From positions 62,001 through 126,000 of the forward strand of contig MKVQ01000016.1 of the NCBI GenBank assembly GCA_001899635.1: a stretch of 64,000 bases of DNA, given 5' to 3'. Position numbers and translations under genes: made by a program. Below the pieces are notes generated by a model. The model saw only the letters and a program-made list of their open reading frames with translations. It ran no database searches and was not told where the DNA came from. Positions 54,654-63,668 of the stretch are shown piece by piece (the stretch's first letter is position 1; each line of letters opens with the position of its first letter). The DNA is from Myxococcales bacterium 68-20. Lineage in GTDB: Bacteria > Myxococcota_A > Polyangia > Polyangiales > Polyangiaceae.

Positions 54654-55867
54654 TTCGTCGGCTCCTCACAAGGCTTGGTCAGGCATTGCCCGTTGACACA
54701 CGGCTGGCCCGCCGCGATATCGCACTGGATCCCGCATCCGCCGCAATTGGTCGGGTCGCTCAGAACTTTGGCCTCGCAACCATCGAGGGGATTCTGATTG
54801 CAGTCGGAGAGCCCCTCGACACATTCGACCGTGCAGCGGCCTTTTACGCAGGCATTCTTGGTCCCGGTGTTGGAAATCGCTCCGTTGCACTGGTATCCGC
54901 ACGCCCCGCAGTTGAACGGATCGTTGTCGAGATCGACACACGTGGTGTCGCATCGGGTCAGGCCGTCATCGCAGTTGCACGCCGGCGGCTTGTTGAAGGC
55001 CGTCGCGAAGCACAGCTTCCCGTCGGCACAGACATTCCCGCAGGCCCCGCAGTTGTTCCGATCGAGGAACGGACGACCATGCTCGGGATCGGGCGCGCCC
55101 AGGTCGACCTCACAGCCGTCGGCGAGGTCGCCATTGCAGTTGGCCCATGTGTGGTTGTTGTCTTTGACACACTTGAGCTCGCCGCATGTCCCGCCCCCGC
55201 AGCCGTAGTACATGTTCGGAGGCGGCTCGGGCAGGCCGGCATCGGACGGATTGGTGAGACAATTGAAACGACACGCGCCGCAATGCCTGTCATCGCTGTT
55301 CAGGTCGACGCATCCGTCATTGCCGCAAGTGACCCGACCGGGAGGGCACCCACCACAATAGAAGTTCAGACAGCGAACTCCGGCCGGGCAGACGATGCCG
55401 CATCCGCCGCAGTTGTTGGGGTCCTCACGGAAATACGCTTCACAGCCGTCGTCGACGATGCCATTGCAATCGCCGTAGCCGTCATTGCAGCCGGTGCCGC
55501 GGCATTTACCTTGATGGCAGGCGACCGTCATGGCCCTGCCGTTGTCGCAAGTGTTGCCGCACTCGCCACAGTTGTTCTTGTCGTTGGCGAGGTCCGTACC
55601 GCAGCGGAACGTCGGCAGCGAACCGTCGTCCCCAGGGCATGTCGCGTACGGGTAGGTGCACTCGGTCGCCACGCATTGGTTCATCGGGTCGGTCGGAAGC
55701 GTCGGGGTGGACGCCTCGGACGCATCGGGCGCCTCGAAGATGGGACCAGGAGCGGCCGCGTCGGGCAGTCCGCCGCCGACGACGAACGCGCGTTCGCTGC
55801 TCGAGCACGCGACGGCGAGCACCGCGCCGAACACGAAGAGCGTCGAGCCGAGTCGAATGTGCTTCAT
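54650..55867 (-). CDS. Cys-rich repeat lipoprotein, module E
   Basis: A 405-residue lipoprotein (LAVAC, Cys21). The first repeat (CTYPYATCPGDDGSLPTFRC) differs from the YCPS.xCPPG.TTC start found in modules A to D. Later units (NCGECGNTC, NCGGCGIVC, HCGACRFNC, NCGACGNVC, NCGACGYQC) and the ending AGQPCVNGQCLTKPC keep the family pattern. ATG 55867 overlaps the regulator stop. Confidence 0.86.
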   Translation of the reverse strand: MKHIRLGSTLFVFGAVLAVACSSSERAFVVGGGLPDAAAPGPIFEAPDASEASTPTLPTDPMNQCVATECTYPYATCPGDDGSLPTFRCGTDLANDKNNCGECGNTCDNGRAMTVACHQGKCRGTGCNDGYGDCNGIVDDGCEAYFREDPNNCGGCGIVCPAGVRCLNFYCGGCPPGRVTCGNDGCVDLNSDDRHCGACRFNCLTNPSDAGLPEPPPNMYYGCGGGTCGELKCVKDNNHTWANCNGDLADGCEVDLGAPDPEHGRPFLDRNNCGACGNVCADGKLCFATAFNKPPACNCDDGLTRCDTTCVDLDNDPFNCGACGYQCNGAISNTGTKNACVKGRCTVECVEGLSDCNQNPLDGCEAKVLSDPTNCGGCGIQCDIAAGQPCVNGQCLTKPCEEPTK

Positions 55868-56667
55868 CGGGTCATCCCTACTGCTGCGCGCACCGGCTCG
55901 GCATAGGGGGAGCCAGGTCGCTTGGTCAGGAACTGTTCGGCCAACGCACGCGCTTCGCTCGTGCGTCCCAGCGCTGCCAGCGCGCGCACTTCGAGCGAGT
56001 CGGCCTCGTCGGCGAAGGATTGAGCCGAGTACTCGCGACGGTACGCCTTGACCTCCACGAGAGTATCGGACGGCTTGCCCGAAGCGAGCAGACCGCGTGC
56101 GCGATCGATGCGCGCGAGCTCATCGTCGAGGCTCGTGTTCGAACGCTCCGCCTTGGCTGCAAGCGAGGAGGGAGCGAAGCGAGCGCTCGAGCCACCTGGA
56201 GCCGGCGACGGAGCACGTCTGGGCTCGCGGGGCGACGGCGGCAGCGCGGAGACATCGATCGACGGCAGCGCGGAAGCCGGCTCCTGGACGTCGTTCGCCG
56301 GAGGGATGGGGGAGACCGCCGCGATCGGCGCCACGCGAGGCGTCGGCGCGGGCAATTCGACGTGCGCCGACGGCGCACCTCCGCGGGTGGATGGGGCGCG
56401 AGCCCCGAGCTCGTCCGAGGAGGCGTGCCATCCGAACGCGGCGAGGCCGACGGCGGCCGCCAACCCCGTGTAGACGACGGCGGCGCGCAGCGATCCGAAG
56501 CGCTGGGTGAGCGTGGGCATCATGGGCGGCGCGGCCTCGCCGAATCGCGCCATCAGCGTCGCGCTCTGCGCGGCGGGGTTCGGATGGACGTCTTCGTCTG
56601 CGGCGCGCAGCATCGACGCGATCTCTTCAGGAAGCTCGTCATCGAGCAGCGGACTGGGGTCCTTCAT
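55864..56667 (-). CDS. Single-pass TPR-like membrane regulator (putative anti-sigma), module E
   Basis: A 267-residue protein. An acidic N-terminal segment (LLDDELPEEIASMLRAADED) is a candidate sigma-binding region. A membrane helix spans about 62-80. The Pro/Ala/Ser linker is followed by the helical tail (about 190-262) with SLDDELARIDRARGLLASGK and KRPGSPYAEPVRAA. The TPR pattern is weaker than in modules B and C. ATG 56667 overlaps the sigma stop. Confidence 0.72.
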   Translation of the reverse strand: MKDPSPLLDDELPEEIASMLRAADEDVHPNPAAQSATLMARFGEAAPPMMPTLTQRFGSLRAAVVYTGLAAAVGLAAFGWHASSDELGARAPSTRGGAPSAHVELPAPTPRVAPIAAVSPIPPANDVQEPASALPSIDVSALPPSPREPRRAPSPAPGGSSARFAPSSLAAKAERSNTSLDDELARIDRARGLLASGKPSDTLVEVKAYRREYSAQSFADEADSLEVRALAALGRTSEARALAEQFLTKRPGSPYAEPVRAAVGMTR

Positions 56668-57254
56668 CGGTGGTTTTCCTGCGCGCCCTTTCGAGCGGCG
56701 GCCTGCATAAAGAGCTCTCGTGCACGGCGCAGACGCGACGCGACGGTTCCGACGGGAAGCTCGAGCAGCTCGGCGATCTGCACCGTGCTGAGGCGTTCGA
56801 GCTCGAACAAAATGAAGATGGCGCGCGGCTCTTCCGGGATCTTCTCGAGCATGCGCTGCAGGTCCTGACGCGCTTCCGACTGCGAGATCGCCTGCTCGGG
56901 CGTAATCCGAGGATCGATCTGTCGCTTCAGGAGCTCGTCGTCGTGGACTTCGCGCCGCCGCCGGATCGACCGACGCGCGTGCGAGGCGACGTACATGCAC
57001 GCGCGAAACAGGAACCCACGCGCCGATGTGATGGAGGCGAGCCGCTTCGAGGCCTCGAGATAGACCTCCTGCACCGCGTCCTCGAGGTCGGCGTCGGGCA
57101 CGCCGAGCCGGCGAAGGCTCCGCCAGACGAACTCGTGGTGCTCCAGGATGAGGCCCTCGACGGTGAGATTCGGGTCAGCCATCGTCGCGGTCACCGGCGC
57201 TTGCCCAGCACCGGCGGGGAGCTCGTGAAGCTGAAGAGCACGCGAGTTCGACAT
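56664..57254 (-). CDS. ECF-type RNA polymerase sigma factor, module E
   Basis: A 196-residue ECF sigma factor. Region 2 has LEDAVQEVYLEASKRL and FRACMYVASHARRSIRRRRE, with an unusually basic -10 element. Region 4 has IPEEPRAIFILFELERLSTV and VASRLRRARELFMQ. ATG 57254 yields a 24-residue leader before MADPNLTVEG; ATG 57182 would be more compact. It starts 75 nt after the barrel stop, the widest gap of the five, leaving room for a separate promoter. Confidence 0.92.
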   Translation of the reverse strand: MSNSRALQLHELPAGAGQAPVTATMADPNLTVEGLILEHHEFVWRSLRRLGVPDADLEDAVQEVYLEASKRLASITSARGFLFRACMYVASHARRSIRRRREVHDDELLKRQIDPRITPEQAISQSEARQDLQRMLEKIPEEPRAIFILFELERLSTVQIAELLELPVGTVASRLRRARELFMQAAARKGAQENHR

Positions 57255-57329
57255 CGGGGAGCTATAAGAAGCCCGGACCCCGCGCCAACGATCGACCTTT
57301 CTTCGGTCATGCCGCTTTTCGCGCCGAGC

Positions 57330-58421
57330 TCACTTCCAGCGTGTCGACACGGCAATGCCGAGCTGGCCGTCGACCGTGACCGGTGGCACTCGATGAGCTT
57401 GGCGGACAGGATCGATCAGCGTGAACTCCGGACGCTGAAAGGGGCTGAAGAGACCGAGCGCAAGCTCCACCCCGACGGGATCCAGGATGGTCACGCGGGT
57501 CCTCGCGATGAGGCCCCCCGCAGACCAGCCCGACTCCGCACGACCGCTCCGCGGCAAGCCTGAGCTTGCCACGGCGAGCTGACCGACCTCGAAGGCGCCG
57601 CAGAGAGAGGTGTGCGTGCGCCACCAGACGGTCCCGCCGCAGACTTCGGCACGTGCCGTTCGCAGCCGATAATCAATCTCGCCGCCACCGACGAGGGGAC
57701 GGTCGAAGTCCGAGAATCCCCACGAGAGGCGCAGCGCCGGGACGATCGGGGTCGAGGCGAAGTGGCGAGACCACTCGGCCGACACGCGAGCGCCGAACGC
57801 GTCGTCGCCAGCTCTGCTGTATTGGGCTTGAATCCCCGAATCGAACTGCCAAACGCTCGGAGCAGCGGATTTCGCTCGGCGCGTCGGCGCCACACTCGGG
57901 CGTGTGGACTCCGGTCGTGGTGTTGAACGAGGCCGATCGAGCTGCCGCGGCGTGGCTGGCGTGGGTCGAGGGGCCTCGTCTTCCTTCGGAACAGAGGTCT
58001 GCGGAGCCGACTCGGAACGTTCGGCAAGAGCGAGGGCCACGAAGACGGCGAGTGAGCGCACGACGGTCGCGCAATCGGCGCTCCGCACCTGACGCGTTCC
58101 CACCGATCCCTCCTGAGCGACCGTGAGCTGACCTTCGAAGCCGCCATCCCGCTTTTCGATGTGGACCGACAAGCGGCGTGGGTCGTCCGCGCCATCTCCG
58201 CTCCCACCTTGCGGAGCAGCTACCCGCTTGGCGAGCTCGGCAGCAAATGCCGACGCGTCGGGGCACTCGGGCGGGGCCGTGTATGGGACCTCCATTGGTG
58301 CCGTGTCCGCAGCAGCAACCGCAGCGTGGCCCATGCAGCAAGCAATCGTGCACAGCGCAACGAACCGCGCCCCCGCAGCTCTGATGCGCGCGTATGTGTC
58401 GCCAGCGTGTCGCCGATCCAT
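57330..58421 (-). CDS. Outer-membrane beta-barrel protein with two-Cys N-terminal domain, module E
   Basis: A 363-residue protein. I chose ATG 58421, which puts the hydrophobic signal (FVALCTIACCMGHAAVAAA) near the N-terminus; the frame is open to 58541. Cys53 (YTAPPECPD) and Cys117 (RSADCATV) keep the 64-residue spacing of modules A to C. A Pro/Arg-rich linker separates this domain from the barrel, which ends LGIAVSTRWK rather than in a terminal aromatic. Two additional cysteines (VCGGT and LCGAF) occur in the barrel part. Confidence 0.77.
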   Translation of the reverse strand: MDRRHAGDTYARIRAAGARFVALCTIACCMGHAAVAAADTAPMEVPYTAPPECPDASAFAAELAKRVAAPQGGSGDGADDPRRLSVHIEKRDGGFEGQLTVAQEGSVGTRQVRSADCATVVRSLAVFVALALAERSESAPQTSVPKEDEAPRPTPATPRQLDRPRSTPRPESTRPSVAPTRRAKSAAPSVWQFDSGIQAQYSRAGDDAFGARVSAEWSRHFASTPIVPALRLSWGFSDFDRPLVGGGEIDYRLRTARAEVCGGTVWWRTHTSLCGAFEVGQLAVASSGLPRSGRAESGWSAGGLIARTRVTILDPVGVELALGLFSPFQRPEFTLIDPVRQAHRVPPVTVDGQLGIAVSTRWK

Positions 58422-58992
58422 GCGGGACCAGCACCACGCATCATTCGAGGATCGTCGAGAGCCGGAAATTCGAAGCATGTCTGCGGCGTCGGCGATATCG
58501 CACCCGTAAGGCGCCCCCGGTGCGCTGATCGTGAAGCGCACCGCAGTCTAGTGCGTCGGCGACGTCTTCCTCGCTGTCGACGTCTCCGAGCGCACGACCG
58601 TAGGGCAAAGACGCGCCATCTGGAACCGCGGCGGTGGGCCAGCCACAGCCGCTTGCGCGCATGCCTCTACTACCTCGACGAGGAAAGGAGGTAGTTGGCT
58701 CAGGGCTTGCACACCATCGGTTTCCCGCGAGCCGGCGCCCGTGGCCGTTGAGTCCTCTCGCTCGGGCAACGGTGTCGAGCGCTCTCGCGGCGCGATGCGT
58801 GGGCAGCACCGCGGGCGGTCACGAGGCGAGCGCCATCCCGACTTCGAGACGAGCCGGTGTGCGCGCCCTCGCCGTGCGGTTCGATGAGACGGACCTCCGC
58901 TACTGCAGAGCCTCGTACTGACCCACGGTGCCGCTCCCTGTCGCGCAATCATGCTCGAGCGTGAGGTCCCCCCGCACGCGAGGCTTGCTAGG
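58422..58992. other. Intergenic region between module E and the phosphotransferase gene
   Basis: This 571-bp gap between divergent genes has no frame that I can support. It should hold the module E promoter and that of the following gene. The one visible structure is an inverted repeat, ACTACCTC (58669-58676) and GAGGTAGT (58688-58695), with an 11-nt loop. Confidence 0.4.
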
Positions 58993-61722
58993 ATGCGCCG
59001 CATGCCGGAGGCCGCTCTTCCCAAGACAGCGCGACGGTCGTCGGAGAGCCGATGGCTGCTCTCTCTCGATGACCTCATGCGCGACGAGAAGCTCGCGGAG
59101 CGCAAGAACGTCGGCGGCAAGGCGGCACGCCTCGCGTGGCTGCAGAACAACGGCTTCCTCGTCCCGCAGACCTGGGTGCTGTCCCAGAAGGCGTTCGCGT
59201 CGGCGATCCGGCAGCTCTCGCCGGCTTGCGAGCCTCGCTCACTCCTCCGCGCCGCCTCCGGACGCGCGGTCTACGCGCGCGCCGCGGACGCCCGCGAGGA
59301 GATCCTCCGTGCGCCGCTGCCGGATGGCCTCGAAGAAGAGCTTGCAGTGCTCTGGCGTGCAAACCAGGCAGACGCGCCCTGGGGCTTCGCCGTTCGATCG
59401 AGCGCGACCTGCGAGGACGGAGCGCTGGTCTCGATGGCCGGCCTCGCCGAGACGGTCCTCGGCGTCCGCGGGGCCGACGGGCTCGCGAAGGCCGTGCGTA
59501 CCGTCTGGGCGTCGATCGCCTCGGGGCGCGCGCTCGGCTACCTCGCGGCGCACGGCGTGCGCGACGTCGGCATGGGCGTCGTCATCCAGCCGATGGTACG
59601 CGCTGTCGCGGCCGGGGTGATGTTCACGCGCAAGAGCAGGACGGCCGCGGACGAGCGCATCGTCAACGCCGGCGTGGGCCTCGGCTCGCCGGTCGTCGAC
59701 GGCGTCACCACGCCCGACATGCTCCGCATCGGCAAGAACGGCTCCGTCCTCGAGCAGACGATCGCGCGAAAGGCACGCGCGACCGTGGTCGGCTCGACCG
59801 GGCTCGAGGAGCACGCCGTCGAACGCCCCGACGAGCCTGCGCTCTCGACCTCCCACGTGCTCGCCCTCGCCGAGATCGCGGAGAAGCTCGAGAAGCTCGA
59901 GGACGTTCCGTGGGACGTCGAGTTCGCGTGCGAAGGCGAACGCGTCTGGGTCGTGCAGGCACGGCACGTCACGGGCCTCGGATTCCCCGAGGGTGGCGAT
60001 GCGAACACGGTGTGGAGCAGCGTCAACGTCGGCGAGGCCTTGCCCGGCGTCGCCACACCCTTCACGTGGTCGGTCGCAGGCGCGTACAGCGACTCGGGCT
60101 TCCGCAAGGCGTTCGGCACGCTCGGCTGCGCCGTCCCGAAGAACGCGGTGCTCGTCGGCAACGTGCACGGGCGCTTCTACTTGAACCTGTCCGAGTTCAT
60201 GCGCATCGCGGCGCAGGTCCCGTGGCTCGATCCGCGTACGCTCGTCGATCTCGGCGGAGGCTCGGGCGGCGACGAGCTCGCGATGCAAATCGGCGATGTA
60301 TCGCGCAAGGGCTTCTACGCTCGCCTCCCCCTCACGACGACACGGCTCCTGAAGGAGCAGCTCCGCCTCGACGATCACGTCGCACGCTTCGAGGAAGAGG
60401 CCGAGCGCGCGCTCCGCGACCACAACGCACTCGACCTCGCGATCCTCCCGGACGAAGGCGTCGGCCGGAAGTTCCGTGACGTCCAGGCGCTCCTCGAGCG
60501 GACCGGCGACGTGATGCTCACGTGCGCCTCGAGCGCGCTCGGCTCGCACATCCTCCTCAAGGGCGCGCTGGCGCGAGTGGCGAAGACCCAGGGCGCCGAC
60601 GCGCAGCGCCTCGCCCACGACCTCACGAGCGGGATCCGCGATCTCGAGAGCGCGCGGCCCGCGATCGGCGTGATGCGAATCGTCCATCTCGCACGTCGCG
60701 ATCACGACGCGCGCGCGGTCCTCGAGCAGGAAGGCGCGACGATGGACTCGCTGCCGGAGGGACCGACCAAGCGAGCTCTCGCGAGCTTCCTCGATCTCTA
60801 CGGCGATCGCGCGGTCCGCGAAGCGGAGATCTCGACGCCGCGCTGGAAGGAGGATCCGCGCCCGGTCTTCGCGATGATCCGCGTCGCGCTGCGCGCCGAC
60901 GCCCGTGATGTCGAGCCCCAGCTCGCGCGCGCGAAGGCGGGCGCCGACGCCGAGATGCAACGCCTCTTCCGCGGCCTGAACTTCGCCGAGCAGACGGCGG
61001 TCCGCCATCTCGTCGCTCGCGCTCAGAAGGCCGCGCGCCTCCGCGAACGGATGCGCACCTGGGTCACGCGCGTGCTCGGGATGATCCGCGACGTCGCGCT
61101 CGACGCCGATCGCCGCCTCCTGCGCCTCGTGCCCGATCTCGCGCACGACTGGGCCGCGCTGAAGTCCGGCGCCCCCCTGAACTCACGAGCGACGCAGCCC
61201 GAGACGTCCTCGCTCGCAAGCATCCACACCGTCTTCTTCCTCACCGTCGACGAGGTCGTCCAGGCGTTGCGTGCATCCCGCACGGACCTCGCCCCCCTCG
61301 TTCGCGCACGCCGCGCCGAGCTCGCCCGCGACCAGGCGCGCCCGGATCCGCCGCGCACGTTCATCGGCGCACCGCCCCCGGTTCAGCTCCCGCCTTCGGG
61401 CGGCGCCGTGCTGCGTGGTACCGCCGCGAGCTCGGGCGTCGTCGAGGGCAACGCGCGCGTCCTCCTCTCCGCCTCGCAGATGAGCGAGCTCCTCCCCGGA
61501 GAGATCCTCGTCGTCCACACCACCGACGTCGGGTGGACACCGCTGTTCTGCATCGCAGCCGGAGTGGCAACCGAGCTCGGCGGCCCGCTGAGCCACGCCG
61601 CCGTCGTCGCGCGCGAGCTCGCGGTGCCGAGCGTCGTCAACGTCGACGGCGTGACGCGAGCGCTCAAGACGGGCGACCGCATCCGCCTCGACGGCGACGC
61701 GGGCGTCATCGAGCGGCTGTAG
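58993..61722 (+). CDS. Rifampin phosphotransferase/PEP-synthase-like enzyme
   Basis: A 909-residue protein with the three-part layout of rifampin phosphotransferases. The N-terminal ATP-grasp domain has NVGGKAARLAWL, WGFAVRSSATCEDGA, GVVIQPMVRAVAAGVMFTR and a WDVEFACEGERVWVVQARHV end. A large middle substrate-binding domain follows (about 360-790). The C-terminal swivelling domain has the catalytic histidine in ELGGPLSHAAVVAREL (His868). Such enzymes move the beta-phosphate of ATP through this histidine to a substrate. The substrate cannot be told from sequence: it may be rifamycin-like or another compound. ATG 58993 is chosen; ATG 59002 is also possible. Confidence 0.82.
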   Translation: MRRMPEAALPKTARRSSESRWLLSLDDLMRDEKLAERKNVGGKAARLAWLQNNGFLVPQTWVLSQKAFASAIRQLSPACEPRSLLRAASGRAVYARAADAREEILRAPLPDGLEEELAVLWRANQADAPWGFAVRSSATCEDGALVSMAGLAETVLGVRGADGLAKAVRTVWASIASGRALGYLAAHGVRDVGMGVVIQPMVRAVAAGVMFTRKSRTAADERIVNAGVGLGSPVVDGVTTPDMLRIGKNGSVLEQTIARKARATVVGSTGLEEHAVERPDEPALSTSHVLALAEIAEKLEKLEDVPWDVEFACEGERVWVVQARHVTGLGFPEGGDANTVWSSVNVGEALPGVATPFTWSVAGAYSDSGFRKAFGTLGCAVPKNAVLVGNVHGRFYLNLSEFMRIAAQVPWLDPRTLVDLGGGSGGDELAMQIGDVSRKGFYARLPLTTTRLLKEQLRLDDHVARFEEEAERALRDHNALDLAILPDEGVGRKFRDVQALLERTGDVMLTCASSALGSHILLKGALARVAKTQGADAQRLAHDLTSGIRDLESARPAIGVMRIVHLARRDHDARAVLEQEGATMDSLPEGPTKRALASFLDLYGDRAVREAEISTPRWKEDPRPVFAMIRVALRADARDVEPQLARAKAGADAEMQRLFRGLNFAEQTAVRHLVARAQKAARLRERMRTWVTRVLGMIRDVALDADRRLLRLVPDLAHDWAALKSGAPLNSRATQPETSSLASIHTVFFLTVDEVVQALRASRTDLAPLVRARRAELARDQARPDPPRTFIGAPPPVQLPPSGGAVLRGTAASSGVVEGNARVLLSASQMSELLPGEILVVHTTDVGWTPLFCIAAGVATELGGPLSHAAVVARELAVPSVVNVDGVTRALKTGDRIRLDGDAGVIERL

Positions 61723-61775
61723 CCCGACCGGAGACGGCTCACGCTTCGACCGCGGCCCGGGCTAAGCTCCCGGCC

Positions 61776-62771
61776 GTGCGTGGTCGCCCTCGCGAGAAGA
61801 TTTGGGTGGTCCGCCCCGGAGACGGCCGGACGGTCGCCGACATCGTGCGCCGTGCGGGCGAGAGCCCCGCGGCGATCGAGGATGGTCGCGTCTTCATCGG
61901 GAAGAAGCGCGTGACGCGAGCGGATCAGCTCGTGGCTGCCGGCGACGCCGTGCGCATCGGTCCGGGTCGCCCGCCGGAGTCGAGCCACGTCGCACCGAAC
62001 GTCGAGATCCTCTTCCACGAAGGCGGCCTCGTCGCCTGCGTGAAGCCGGCCGGATTGCCGACTGTTCCCGACCACGCCGGGAGCGCGCACTCGCTCGTGG
62101 CGATCGTGGCGAGATCGATCGGCGCGAAGACGGAGTACCTCCGCGTCACGTCGCGCCTGGATCGTGACGTCAGCGGCGTCGTCGTCTTTGCCCTCGACCC
62201 GGCGGCAGAGGAGCGGCTCCGGACAGCACGAGCCGAGGGTCGCTACCAGCGCCGCTACATCGCGCTCGCGCTCACGCCCGCGGGCACGCTCGCAGGCGAA
62301 GGCATCTGGGACGCTCCGATCGGCCGGGCCCCCGATCCTCGGCTTCGCGCCGTTCGCGGCCCCGATGCGAAGGACGCAACGACCCGCTGGCGCACGATCG
62401 CGACCGGCGAAAGCAGTGCGACGAACGTGGGCCCGCAAGCAATCGCCGTCATGCTGGCCGTCGATCCGGTGACCGGACGCACGCACCAGATCCGCGTCCA
62501 CGCGAGCAACGCGGGCGCGCCACTCATCGGCGATCGCGACTACGGCGGCCCGACCCGGATCGTCCTCCCGAACGGGCGCATCCTCGCGCCGTCGCGGATC
62601 GCGCTCCACGCAGCACGCGTCATCGTTCCCGGCGCCCGTGGCCTGGTCGAAGCCCGCGCTCCGATCCCGGCCGAGCTCATGGAGACCTGGAGCGCGCTCG
62701 GCGGCGATGCCGGCGCGTGGGAGCGCGCGATCGCGAGCGAGACGCCTCCCCTCGACTCTCGCCACGCCTGA
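61776..62771 (+). CDS. RluA-family pseudouridine synthase
   Basis: A 331-residue enzyme that converts uridine to pseudouridine in RNA. An S4-like RNA-binding segment (about 18-62) contains VFIGKKRVTRADQLVAAGDAV. The catalytic domain has VACVKPAGLPTVPD, the RLDRDVSG motif with the catalytic Asp129, and GRTHQIRVHASNAGAPLIGD. GTG 61776 is the likely start, 53 nt after the previous gene. Which RNA is modified (23S, 16S or tRNA) cannot be told. An insertion near 190-215 is absent from typical RluD. Confidence 0.88.
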   Translation: MRGRPREKIWVVRPGDGRTVADIVRRAGESPAAIEDGRVFIGKKRVTRADQLVAAGDAVRIGPGRPPESSHVAPNVEILFHEGGLVACVKPAGLPTVPDHAGSAHSLVAIVARSIGAKTEYLRVTSRLDRDVSGVVVFALDPAAEERLRTARAEGRYQRRYIALALTPAGTLAGEGIWDAPIGRAPDPRLRAVRGPDAKDATTRWRTIATGESSATNVGPQAIAVMLAVDPVTGRTHQIRVHASNAGAPLIGDRDYGGPTRIVLPNGRILAPSRIALHAARVIVPGARGLVEARAPIPAELMETWSALGGDAGAWERAIASETPPLDSRHA

Positions 62772-62875
62772 TCGTCACCTCGAGCGATGTGCGCAGGGCG
62801 AGCCGCCGGCGCACGATGCCGCAGGGCGAGCGTCACGCTTGGCGGCGCGGCTGAAGCGTGGAATAGAGCGTCCCG

Positions 62876-63508
62876 ATGGCACGTTCCGCCCGCCCCCCGA
62901 GGCGCCACCGGCGAAGTGTCGCGCTGATCGTCGGCGCGCTCGTCGCTGCGGGGGCGCTCGCTGCGCTGGGCGAGACCGGCGCCCATGCCGACGCCCGCCC
63001 ACGCGCCGATGCGGGTAACGCGGGTGACGCCGGCGCCGCCGACGCGAAGGCCGACAGCTCGCAGGCCAGGATCCCTCCGGACCCGCCGGCGCTCTCGGAA
63101 CGCGAGCAATGGGTGTTCGTCCTCCGCTGGGCGCAGAACGAGCCCTATCTCGTCTCGATCCACAAGACGGACATGGGCGCATCGCACCCGACGCCGCGCG
63201 TGATGGGTCGCTTTGCCCTCGAGCTCTACGAGGGCCCGACGCTCATCGAGCGCGCACGGTTCAACTTCCCGATGCTCGGAGCCCCGGAGGCGTCCGACGC
63301 GGGGTGGAAGACGCCGCCGCGCTTCGAGCCCGGCCTGAAGACGCGCATCGGCGTCTTCTTCCCCGCGACCAAGCGCGGCACACGCCTCGAGCTCTGGGAC
63401 CGGGCGACCGACCGGCGCTGGCCGCTCCCGTGGCCGCCGAAAGAAGCCGTCTTCTCCGATCCTCCCACGCCTTCCGCCCCTCCGGACGCGTCCGCCGGCC
63501 CGACCTGA
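62876..63508 (+). CDS. Membrane-anchored or secreted protein of unknown function
   Basis: A 210-residue protein. It has a basic N-terminus, one hydrophobic segment (about 15-33, VALIVGALVAAGALAAL) and an Ala/Asp/Gly linker with repeated DAGxAGDAG. A beta-rich domain (about 75-195) includes WVFVLRWAQNEPYLVSIHKT and RFALELYEGPTLIERARF. I do not recognise the family. It precedes the kinase gene on the same strand by 160 nt. Confidence 0.65.
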   Translation: MARSARPPRRHRRSVALIVGALVAAGALAALGETGAHADARPRADAGNAGDAGAADAKADSSQARIPPDPPALSEREQWVFVLRWAQNEPYLVSIHKTDMGASHPTPRVMGRFALELYEGPTLIERARFNFPMLGAPEASDAGWKTPPRFEPGLKTRIGVFFPATKRGTRLELWDRATDRRWPLPWPPKEAVFSDPPTPSAPPDASAGPT

Positions 63509-63668
63509 GCGTGGAGCATTCTACCTCTGCCGTGAAACGGCTCAGATCGGCGACGTTCCCCGTGCGTAGGACCGGCGTCTCCCCATGTCCCCCACCCCAT
63601 ATGCCTCGAGGCCTCGAGGCCTCCGTGGATCCTCTACAAACCTCGCGACTTGTGCGACCCTTCTCCCG

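Noticed and set aside
59239..61146. Long minus-strand frame opposite the phosphotransferase gene
   Set aside because: Antisense shadow; no signal peptide, motif or ribosome-binding site.
63603..63626. CCTCGAGG repeated palindrome before the kinase gene
   Set aside because: Only two 8-bp units and no T-tract; likely chance at this base composition.
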